This document shows positions 40,837 to 51,545 of a stretch of 64,000 nt of DNA, piece by piece. The stretch covers positions 320,200 through 384,199 of the forward strand of contig NZ_BAAADB010000003.1 of the NCBI RefSeq assembly GCF_039522025.1, read 5' to 3'. The notes beneath the pieces were generated by a model. That model saw only the letters and a list, made by a program, of their open reading frames with translations. It had not been told where the DNA came from and searched no databases. The translations under genes were made by a program, and so were the position numbers. Numbering within the stretch: position 1 is the first letter of the stretch; every line of letters begins with the position of its first letter. The stretch comes from Deinococcus depolymerans (GTDB taxonomy: Bacteria; Deinococcota; Deinococci; Deinococcales; Deinococcaceae).

Positions 40837-41304
40837 ATGACCGAGCCCCGCGACCTCCGCCCCATCCCGCCCGCGCTGGCGCATCTGGCCCTCCCGGCCC
40901 TGCGCGCCCTGCGGCCCGACTCACCCCACACCGCCACGCCGGACGCCCTGCGCGCCTTCCTGACCACCGCCGCGCCCGAGGGCTACGCGCTGGTCGGCGC
41001 CTTCGAACCGGGCCGCGAGGAGGCCGCCGCCGTCGCCGGGTACCGCGTCATGCACCTGCTCTGCGCCGGGCGCACCCTGTACGTGGACGACCTGAGCACC
41101 CTCCAAGGCGCCCGAGGACGGGGCCACGCCCGCGCGCTGCTGCACTGGCTGGAGGGCCGCGCCCGGGACCTGGACTGCGCGGAACTCCACCTCGACTCCG
41201 GAGTGGGGGAGACCCGCCACGCGGCCCACCGCCTGTACCACCGCGCCGGGATGAACGTCACCGCGCACCACTTCAGCCTCCCGCTGGCCCGGGGGACGGC
41301 GTGA
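40837..41304 (+). CDS. GNAT-family N-acetyltransferase
   Basis: 155 aa. The acetyl-CoA site is in VDDLSTLQGARGRGHARALLHWLEGRA (about 88-114), the GNAT motif A (Q/RxxGxG/A). The C-terminal AAHRLYHRAGMNVTAHHF is the usual motif B. Substrate unknown; amines or amino acids are common. Leaderless ATG 40837 with TAGTGT upstream. Its stop overlaps the next GTG (GTGA). It is first gene of a five-gene overlapping operon divergent from the MocR regulator. Confidence 0.9.
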   Translation: MTEPRDLRPIPPALAHLALPALRALRPDSPHTATPDALRAFLTTAAPEGYALVGAFEPGREEAAAVAGYRVMHLLCAGRTLYVDDLSTLQGARGRGHARALLHWLEGRARDLDCAELHLDSGVGETRHAAHRLYHRAGMNVTAHHFSLPLARGTA

Positions 41305-41921
41305 CTTTTACCGTCGGCATCCTGATCTTCGACGGCATCGAGGTCCTCGACCTCGGCGGACCCTTCGAGGTCCTGAGTGTCGCCACGCGGCTGGCCGGGC
41401 GCGACGGCGAGGCGGCGCCCTTCCAGCCGGTCCTGATCGGCATGGCCGGTGCCCCGGCAGTCGGGCGCGGGGGCTTCCGGGTGCTGCCGCACGCCACGCT
41501 GGACGACCACCCGCCGCTGGACGTGCTGATCGTGCCCGGCGGCGTGATGGACGTGCCCCTGGCCGACCCGCGCGTGCGCGGGTGGGTGCGGGCGCAGGCC
41601 GCGCGGGTGGAGGTGCTGGCGTCGATCTGCACCGGCGCGTTCCTGCTCGCCTCGGAGGGCCTGCTGGATGGCCGGCGCGTCACCACCCACTGGGAGGATC
41701 AGGCGGACCTTCAGGCGCAGTTCCCGGCGCTGACGGTCGTGCCGGACGTCGCCTGGGTGGACTCGGGCGCGGTTCTCACCTCCGGCGGGATCAGCGCGGG
41801 CATCGACATGACCCTGCACCTCGTGGGGCGGCTGCACTCGCGCGCGCTGGCCGAACGCACCGCCCGCCAGATGGAATTCCGCCCGACCGGTCAGGGCCTG
41901 CGGGACGGGGTGACCCCGTGA
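41301..41921 (+). CDS. DJ-1/PfpI superfamily protein
   Basis: 206 aa, class I glutamine-amidotransferase-like fold. TFTVGILIFDGIEVLDLGGPFEVL at the N-terminus, DVLIVPGG (about 74-81), and the nucleophile-elbow Cys in LASICTGAFLLA (about 110). TSGGISAGIDMTLHLV near 160 is typical of the AraC-N/transcriptional-regulator-like branch, but no DNA-binding domain is attached. It may be an isonitrile hydratase, glyoxalase or deglycase type; I cannot decide. GTG 41301 and the overlapping stop couple it to both neighbours. Confidence 0.9.
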   Translation: MTFTVGILIFDGIEVLDLGGPFEVLSVATRLAGRDGEAAPFQPVLIGMAGAPAVGRGGFRVLPHATLDDHPPLDVLIVPGGVMDVPLADPRVRGWVRAQAARVEVLASICTGAFLLASEGLLDGRRVTTHWEDQADLQAQFPALTVVPDVAWVDSGAVLTSGGISAGIDMTLHLVGRLHSRALAERTARQMEFRPTGQGLRDGVTP

Positions 41922-42550
41922 GCGGCTTCTACGACCCCGCGCAGCGGGACCCCAGCGTGGGCCGCCGCCCGCAGAACCGCCGCGACGACGCCTGGATCGA
42001 GAACCTGCTGCTGCGGGTGTCGCTGGGCCGCGTGGCGACCGTGTACCGGTCCGAGGATGGCCGCGTGTGGCCGTTCGTGACGCCGCTGGCCTTCGCGTAC
42101 CGGCCCGAATCGCACGACCTCGTGTACCACACGAACGTCGTGGGCCGCCTGCGCGCGAACACCGAACAGGCAGGGGCAGAGGGTCACCCCGCGACCTTCG
42201 AGGTCACCGAGACCGGCGCGCTGCTGCCCAGCAACTCCCCGCTGGAACTGAGCGTGCAGTACCGCTCCGTGATCGTGTTCGGCACGGCCCGCGTCCTGCA
42301 CGGCGAGGACGCCCGCGCGGCCCTGACCACCCTGAGTGAACGGGTGTTCCCTGGCCTGCGCGTGGGCACGCACACCCGCCCGATCACGGACGCCGATCTG
42401 GCCCGCACCGCCGTCTACGCCCTGAGCATCGAGCGCTGGAGCGGCAAGGAGAACTGGGCGGACGGGGCCGCGCAGGAGGACAGCTGGCCCGCGCTGCCCG
42501 CGCACCTTGCTCAGCTGCGCCCCAGTCACCCGGAGGCCACCCATGAGTGA
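41918..42550 (+). CDS. FMN-binding split-barrel protein (pyridoxamine oxidase-like)
   Basis: 210 aa. RVSLGRVATVYRSEDGRVWPFVTPLAFAY (about 33-61) and DLVYHTNVVGRLRANTE (about 67-83) match the pyridox_like/NimA group of FMN-binding proteins. QYRSVIVFGTARVL follows at about 114. These proteins reduce or bind flavin-linked substrates and are not true PdxH. GTG 41918 overlaps the previous stop (GTGA). Its presence beside a PLP-sensing MocR regulator fits a B6- or amine-related theme. Confidence 0.85.
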   Translation: MSGFYDPAQRDPSVGRRPQNRRDDAWIENLLLRVSLGRVATVYRSEDGRVWPFVTPLAFAYRPESHDLVYHTNVVGRLRANTEQAGAEGHPATFEVTETGALLPSNSPLELSVQYRSVIVFGTARVLHGEDARAALTTLSERVFPGLRVGTHTRPITDADLARTAVYALSIERWSGKENWADGAAQEDSWPALPAHLAQLRPSHPEATHE

Positions 42551-43010
42551 ACACGATTTCGACTTCCTGCACGGTGACTGGGTCATCCACAACCGGCGCC
42601 TGCGCGACCGTCTGGTCGGCTCGCAGGACTGGGAGAAATTCCAGACCGTCGCCCGAGTCCGCCCCGCACTGGGTGGCCTGGGGAACGTGGAGGACATCAA
42701 CCGCCCGGACGGCACCCCGCTGGGCCTGACCGTCCGCGCCTTCGAGCGGACCGCGCAGCACTGGACCATTCAGTGGATCGGCGCGTCCGACGGAGCGTTC
42801 CAGCCCCCCATGACCGGGACCTTCACGGCTGGCGTGGGCACCTTTTACGGGGAGGAAGAGTGGAAGGGACAGCCCTGCCGTTGCCGATTCACCTGGCAGG
42901 TGCTGAGCCCCAGTGAGGCCCGCTGGGAACAGGCCCTCTCCACCGACGGTGGGGTCAGCTGGGAGACGAACTGGACGATGGACTTCCGCCGCTCTGGGAG
43001 CCGCGCGTGA
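42543..43010 (+). CDS. DUF1579-like small protein
   Basis: 155 aa, soluble, no signal peptide. It opens with DFDFLHGDWVIHNRRLRDRL, the pattern of DUF1579-type beta-barrel proteins. It is rich in Trp (GDW, IQWIG, EEWKG, FTWQV, SWETNWTMDF), as expected for a calycin-like barrel. Function unknown. It starts 8 nt before the stop of the preceding gene and its stop overlaps the transporter start. Confidence 0.75.
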   Translation: MSEHDFDFLHGDWVIHNRRLRDRLVGSQDWEKFQTVARVRPALGGLGNVEDINRPDGTPLGLTVRAFERTAQHWTIQWIGASDGAFQPPMTGTFTAGVGTFYGEEEWKGQPCRCRFTWQVLSPSEARWEQALSTDGGVSWETNWTMDFRRSGSRA

Positions 43011-43897
43011 CCCGCCGCGACGCGCTGGACATGTTCCTGCTCTCGGCGTTCTGGGGCGTGTCGTTCCTGCTGATCCGCCTGAGCGGCGAGGTGTTCCCGC
43101 CCGTGTGGGTGGCGCTGCTGCGGTCCGTGTTCGGCGCGGCGGTGCTGCTGGTCGCGCTGCGGCTGGGCCGCCACAGCCTGCCGCCCGCCCGACTGTGGAA
43201 ACCGCTGCTGCTGGTCGCGCTGTTCAACAACGTGATTCCGTGGTCGTTCTTCGCGTGGGGCGAACAGACCGTCAGCTCCAACATCGCGGCGATCATCAAC
43301 GCGACCACGCCGCTGTTCGCGCTGCTGATCGGCCTGACCCTGCGCGACACGCGCCTGCGCGGCGTGACGCTGGCCGGGGTGCTGCTGGGAATGGGCGGCG
43401 TGGCGCTCACCGTGTCCGGCGGGCTGGGTGGCGGGCACGCCACGCTGCGCGGCGTGATCATCCTGCTGCTGGCCAGCCTGGGGTACGCGGTCGCCACCAC
43501 CATCGCCAAACGCACCCTGGGCGGCCTGAACCCGGTCGGGCTGGCGACCACGCAACTGGGCCTGAGCAGCGTCATGCTGCTGCCGGTCGCGCTGATCGGC
43601 CCGGCCCCCGCCCCGCTGACGGTCACGGCGCTGGGCGCGGTGGCCTTCCTGGGCGTGGTCGGGAGCGGTCTGGCGTACCTGCTGTACTACGGCCTGCTGG
43701 CCCGCGTCAGCCCCACCCAGGTGACGGCCGTCACGTACGCCCTGCCGGTCTGGGGCCTGGGCTGGGCGGCGCTGGCCGGGGAGCCGGTGGGGTGGCTGTC
43801 CGTGCTGGGCGTGCTCGTGGTGCTCGCGGGACTGGGGCTGATCAACCTGCCGCCCCGTGCAAAGCCGGTGCAGGGGGCCGTGAAGCCGGGGGCCTGA
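43007..43897 (+). CDS. EamA/DMT-family transporter
   Basis: 296 aa with ten membrane helices in two EamA repeats. LSAFWGVSFLLIRL opens helix 1, NNVIPWSFFAWGEQTVSSNIAAIINATTPLFALL marks the end of repeat 1, and SPTQVTAVTYALPVWGLGWAAL marks repeat 2. An exporter of small metabolites is likely. GTG 43007 overlaps the stop of the previous gene. It is last gene of the rightward operon. MocR regulators are frequently paired with an EamA exporter, so this may be the regulated effector. Confidence 0.9.
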   Translation: MTRRDALDMFLLSAFWGVSFLLIRLSGEVFPPVWVALLRSVFGAAVLLVALRLGRHSLPPARLWKPLLLVALFNNVIPWSFFAWGEQTVSSNIAAIINATTPLFALLIGLTLRDTRLRGVTLAGVLLGMGGVALTVSGGLGGGHATLRGVIILLLASLGYAVATTIAKRTLGGLNPVGLATTQLGLSSVMLLPVALIGPAPAPLTVTALGAVAFLGVVGSGLAYLLYYGLLARVSPTQVTAVTYALPVWGLGWAALAGEPVGWLSVLGVLVVLAGLGLINLPPRAKPVQGAVKPGA

Positions 43898-44015
43898 ACC
43901 GCCTCCGGGTATGGCCAGATGTCCTGGCGGATGAAAGGCTTACTCGCACCTTTGCCTGTCATGTGCCATGATCGTGTTCCCTGGACACCCAGGCACCCGG
44001 ACCGGCCGCAGGGCC

Positions 44016-44021
44016 TACACT
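44016..44021 (+). promoter_or_regulatory. -10 box of the lysJ gene
   Basis: TACACT, 52 bp before the start codon. It predicts a 5' UTR of about 45 nt that carries the GGAGG ribosome site. The rest of the 175-bp gap after the transporter shows no other feature. Confidence 0.5.
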
Positions 44022-44072
44022 GTCGCATCAACCGCGCCCCGGCCGGGCGCGCACCCCACGGAGGACAAGAGC

Positions 44073-45341
<1,269 letters not shown>

Positions 45342-45509
45342 TCCGGACCCCGGTTGAACGGCCTGCAAAAGCTGTCAACCCGAGCGCCCGCAACTTGCAG
45401 AGCGGCCCCGCAGAGCAGGAGAGGAACGGGGTCCGGGCCTGGGGCTGGTTACCCGGCGTCCTTCCGGGTGAAGGGCAGAGCAGACGGATCGGTGTTCTTG
45501 CGGTCCGTC
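45342..45509 (+). repeat. Degenerate copy of the TNA-target element
   Basis: It begins TCCGGACCCCGGTTG right after stop/duplication TAA of lysJ and ends near GGTCCGTC. Hairpins persist with changed sequence: ggttga/tcaacc on the left and ACCCGG/CCGGGT on the right. The remaining gap to 45739 (about 230 bp) holds only the promoter of the next gene and no other recognisable feature. Confidence 0.7.
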
Positions 45510-45738
45510 AACCGCACACCCGGCGGGCCGCCGAAGTTCCACGCGCCTCCGCTCGGGGTGGTCCTGCCGCCGCGTCCCCCATTGACCCCGGCCCTGGAGG
45601 CAGCCGGCGCCTTCTGTGGCGGTGCCTGGAGGCGTACACTGGGCGAACGTCTTCAGGAACTTAATGAACGTGGGTGTGTTCGGGGGAAGGTGACTTTCTT
45701 CAAGCACAGCGGCGTGAATTTCCTTACACTGTGCAGCG

Positions 45739-47436
45739 ATGAAGTACTGGGTGGCAGGGATAACGGCAGTCGCACTCCTCGGCGGAGCGCTGGCCATGGG
45801 CGTCGCAACGCAACCGGACGGCACCATCGCGCCGGGCATCCGGATCGCCGGCGTGGACGTGGGCGGCATGAACCGCGAGCAGGCCCTCGCCGCGCTCGGG
45901 GAACGGACGGCCGCCGCGCCGCAGGTCACCGTCAGCGCCGGCAAGAACAGCTGGACCGTCAGCGCCGCGAAACTCGGCTGGCGGGCCGACGCGGCCACCA
46001 GCGTCGAGGCCGCGCAGAAGATCACGGCCGAGCGGGGCGTCCTCGAACGCCTGCAGGGCATGGTCGGCGCGGCGCAGGTGCAGGACATTCCCCTGACCGC
46101 CGCCGTGGACGCCACGCAGGCCAGGGCGGCCCTGACCAGCCTGACCGCCGGCCTGAACGCGGCGCCCAGGAACGCCAGCGTGTACTTCGACAAGACCACC
46201 CGCAAGTACGCCGTGAAACCCGCCGTGACCGGCGTGAAGGTGGACGTGGCCGGCGCCGTGAACACCTACGTCGCCAACCCCGCCCTGACCGCCCTGACCG
46301 TCGCCACGGCCGAGCAGGCACCCCAGTACACCACCGAGGCCCTGGGCGCCTACGTGAAGCAGGGCAACGCCCTGGCCCGCCCGTTCACCGTGAAACTCGC
46401 CGGCACCAACCGCACCGCCGCCCTGAGCGCCCTGCAGGTCGCGGACCTGTACTGGGTGCGTGAGACCGGCATCGTTCCCGATGAAGCCACCCTGAAAGCC
46501 GCGTTCGGCCGCCTGACCAGCGCCGTGGACCAGCCCGCCCAGAACGCCCGCTACGCCCTGCAGGGCGGCAAGCTCGTGAAGGTCAGGGAGAGCGCCGGGG
46601 TGGTCACGGACCGCGCCGCCGCGTACGCCATCTTCCGCAAGACTGTTCTGGACATCACGCAGAAGGCGGCCGTGTTCCCCAGCCGGGCCGACAAGCCCAC
46701 CCTGACCCTGGCGAGCCTGCCGGACGCCGGCAAGCTGCAACTGATCGCCGTCGGCAAGAGCACCTACTACCACTCCAGCGCCGCTCGGCGCACGAACGTC
46801 GCGAACGCCGCCGCGAAGATCAACGGCGCGGTCGTTCCGGCCGGCGAGGTCTTCTCGTTCCTGAACGCCCTGGGCGGCATCAACGCCGAGAACGGATTCG
46901 TGGGCGGCCTGATCATCAGCGGCGGCCGCACCGTGGACGGCCTGGGCGGCGGCGTGTGTCAGGTCAGCACGACCACCTTCCGGGCGCTGTACCAGGCGGG
47001 CCTGCCGGTCGTGGAGCGTAACCAGCACTCCTACCGCGTCGGGTACTACGAACCGCAGGTGGGCTTCGAGGCGGCCGTGTACGATCCGGGCCTGGACCTG
47101 AAGATGAAGAACGACACCAGCGCCCCCATCCTGATCAAGACCGTGAACGACAACAGCCGCAGCACCCTGACCGTGGAGGTCTGGGGCGTGAAACCCCAGC
47201 GGACCGTCACCATCAGCCCGGCCGTCATCACGGCCCGCGTACCCCACCCCGGCCCGAAGTACGTCGTGAATCCTGGCCTGCGCCCCGGCACCATGCGGCA
47301 GGTGGACTGGGCCGCCGACGGGTACAGCCTGTACATCTCCCGCACCATCAGGGACGCCAGCGGTACCCGCACGGACCGGGTCAGCACCGTGTACAAACCC
47401 TGGCAGGCGGTGTACGAGACCGGCCCCAGGAGTTGA
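45739..47436 (+). CDS. VanW/YoaR-family envelope protein
   Basis: 565 aa. An uncleaved or weakly cleaved signal (MKYWVAGITAVALLGGALAMG) is followed by two domains of the peptidoglycan-binding-4 type (about 30-250), each with a GGMNREQALAAL-like start, and a VanW domain (about 355-470). That domain has PAGEVFSFLNALGGINAENGF and GLGGGVCQVSTTTFRALYQAGLPVVER. A G5-like C-terminal part follows. VanW-type proteins sit outside the membrane and are linked to cell-wall metabolism; no enzymatic activity is established. A TACACT -10 box (45725-45730) ends 8 nt before ATG 45739: leaderless. Confidence 0.9.
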   Translation: MKYWVAGITAVALLGGALAMGVATQPDGTIAPGIRIAGVDVGGMNREQALAALGERTAAAPQVTVSAGKNSWTVSAAKLGWRADAATSVEAAQKITAERGVLERLQGMVGAAQVQDIPLTAAVDATQARAALTSLTAGLNAAPRNASVYFDKTTRKYAVKPAVTGVKVDVAGAVNTYVANPALTALTVATAEQAPQYTTEALGAYVKQGNALARPFTVKLAGTNRTAALSALQVADLYWVRETGIVPDEATLKAAFGRLTSAVDQPAQNARYALQGGKLVKVRESAGVVTDRAAAYAIFRKTVLDITQKAAVFPSRADKPTLTLASLPDAGKLQLIAVGKSTYYHSSAARRTNVANAAAKINGAVVPAGEVFSFLNALGGINAENGFVGGLIISGGRTVDGLGGGVCQVSTTTFRALYQAGLPVVERNQHSYRVGYYEPQVGFEAAVYDPGLDLKMKNDTSAPILIKTVNDNSRSTLTVEVWGVKPQRTVTISPAVITARVPHPGPKYVVNPGLRPGTMRQVDWAADGYSLYISRTIRDASGTRTDRVSTVYKPWQAVYETGPRS

Positions 47437-47444
47437 TGGTCGAC

Positions 47445-47488
47445 AGGTGATGGGTGATGGAATCGAACTCCATCACCCATCACCTTTT
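47445..47488 (+). terminator. GATGG-type hairpin terminator
   Basis: A perfect 17-bp stem, 47445-47461 with 47469-47485, has a 7-nt loop and is followed by TTTT. It is the best terminator-like member of this hairpin family and closes the VanW gene. Confidence 0.75.
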
Positions 47489-47557
47489 GACCTTCAACCC
47501 TCCACACGAACGCCCGTTTGTTCCCGGCGCCGGAACGCCCCGCGGTCTAGACGCTCC

Positions 47558-47587
47558 TTGCGCCGGGTTCAGGTGGGGGCCTATGGT
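47558..47587 (+). promoter_or_regulatory. Promoter of the ilv leader transcript
   Basis: TTGCGC (47558-47563), 18-bp spacer, TATGGT (47582-47587). The transcript should start at or within a base or two of the leader ATG (47595). Spacing matches the leu leader promoter exactly. Confidence 0.7.
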
Positions 47588-47594
47588 GGGAGCC

Positions 47595-47648
47595 ATGAGT
47601 GCGCAGATTGTGGTGGTACTTCTTAGCATCGGGGGTTTCCGAGGCTAG
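47595..47648 (+). CDS. ilv operon leader peptide (attenuator), leaderless
   Basis: 17-aa peptide MSAQIVVVLLSIGGFRG followed by TAG. Residues 5-12 contain Ile, Val x3, Leu x2 and Ile, the three branched-chain amino acids made by the downstream operon. The ATG lies 7 nt after the -10 box with no Shine-Dalgarno, so ribosomes probably load on the bare 5' end. CGGGGGT (47630-47636, codons 12-14) can pair with the 5' arm of the terminator (47669-47675). This gives an antiterminator when the ribosome stalls on the Val codons. It covers most of the 305-bp VanW-ilvB gap together with the hairpins listed. Confidence 0.85.
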   Translation: MSAQIVVVLLSIGGFRG

Positions 47649-47668
47649 GCGTCCGCGCCACTTCGCAC

Positions 47669-47694
47669 ACCCCCGCCCACCAGCGGGGGTTTTT
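47669..47694 (+). terminator. ilv attenuator terminator
   Basis: Stem acccccgc (47669-47676) with gcgggggt (47683-47690), loop CCACCA, T-run 47690-47694. It lies 21 bases after the leader stop and 48 before ilvB. Confidence 0.88.
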
Positions 47695-47741
47695 CATTCT
47701 CGACAGGGCACGGCAGTCCAGCAGGCAGGTAAGGAGGAGTC

Positions 47742-49501
<1,760 letters not shown>

Positions 49502-49505
<4 letters not shown>

Positions 49506-50128
49506 CACAGGCAACCATTCCCCACCAGCGCGAACCGAACCCCGAGCAACTGCTGTCCATCCTGGTCCGCGACGAACCCCGCGTCCTGACCCGCATCACG
49601 GCCCTGTTCGGCCGGCGCGGCTACAACATCAAGAGCCTGTCGGTCGGCAGCACCGAGCACCCCGGCGTGTCCCGCATGACCATCGTCGTCAGCGGTGACC
49701 GGGGCGTGGTCGAGCAGGCCATCCGGCAACTGGAGAAACTGCACGACGTGGTCCGCATCATCGACCACAGCCTCGAGAAGTACGTGGACCGCGAACTGGT
49801 GCTCGTGAAGGTCGCCATCACGCCCGAGAACCGCGTCGAGGTCCGTCAGATCGCCGAGGATTTCCGCAGTCGCATCGTGGACGTGGGCCGCCACGCCCTG
49901 ACCTTCGAGGTCACGGGCGACGAGGGCAAACTGACCGCCTTCATCGAGCAGATGCGTCCCTTCGGCATCCTGGAAACCATGCGTACCGGCCGCATCGCCC
50001 TGACACGCGGCAGCAACGCCGACATTCCCGGCCACGTGTACCACGGCGAGACGCAGGCCCTCCGGCCCGCCGTGCAGATCGAACAGCCCCGCGAGGAACG
50101 CGCCCGCGAAGTCCCCAACCTGTTCTAG
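49502..50128 (+). CDS. ilvN: Acetolactate synthase small regulatory subunit (IlvN/IlvH)
   Basis: 208 aa regulatory partner of IlvB. N-terminal ACT domain (about 16-90): LLSILVRDEPRVLTRITALFGRRGYNIKSLSVG, the Val-feedback site. C-terminal ALS_ss_C domain (about 95-175). It is about 40 residues longer than many IlvH proteins, with a charged tail (QIEQPREERAREVPNLF). ATG overlaps the ilvB stop, so the subunits are made in step. Confidence 0.96.
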
Positions 50129-50129
50129 C

Positions 50130-50180
50130 GATGGTCGATGGTCGAAAGAAAACCCATCCACCTTCAACTATCAACCATCT
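50130..50180. repeat. Degenerate GATGG-type hairpin between ilvN and ilvC
   Basis: Outer arms gatggtcgat and atcaaccatc pair with one mismatch; the inner part (GGATGG/CCATCC remnants) is eroded. No T-run, so read-through into ilvC is plausible. Confidence 0.5.
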
Positions 50181-50243
50181 CCCCCTTGAACCCGCCTAGC
50201 CCACACCCTGCCCCCACCCACTTTCTGTAGGAGAATCCCCAAC

Positions 50244-51254
<1,011 letters not shown>

Positions 51255-51341
51255 GCGTCATCAGGGTGGGCCGGGCACTCCGTGAGGGGAGGCCCGGCCT
51301 CCTTCTGCTGCGCCACCGTGCCCCCGGCGGGGGAGTGCTCA

Positions 51342-51496
51342 TACGGACTGCCGTTTGTTTCATTCACAGATCGGAACACCACCGATCTGTCAACTCCACG
51401 TCCGGAACCCGCCCAGCTCCTGCTCGCTCTGCTGCGCAGCTCTACGGGTCCGCTCGGATTGAACGGCCTTTGCAGCCCATTCAATCGGAGTCCGTA
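51342..51496 (-). repeat. TNA-target mobile element, 155 bp, inverted
   Basis: Ends TACGGA and TCCGTA. Flanks are TCA (51339-51341) and TCG (51497-51499), a duplication with one mismatch. This copy carries the AGATCGG/CCGATCT version of the right-half hairpin. It lies between ilvC and the DUF11 gene. Confidence 0.92.
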
Positions 51497-51545
51497 TCGG
51501 ATGTGAGGAATTCGACATGCGCCGCCGCTTAAGGTGAGAGCCACC

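Noticed and set aside
51517..51537. Six-codon mini-ORF (M-R-R-R-L-R, stop) just before the DUF11 gene, whose stop overlaps GTG 51534
   Set aside because: It has no ribosome site, no regulatory codon run and no terminator. Such mini-ORFs are expected by chance.
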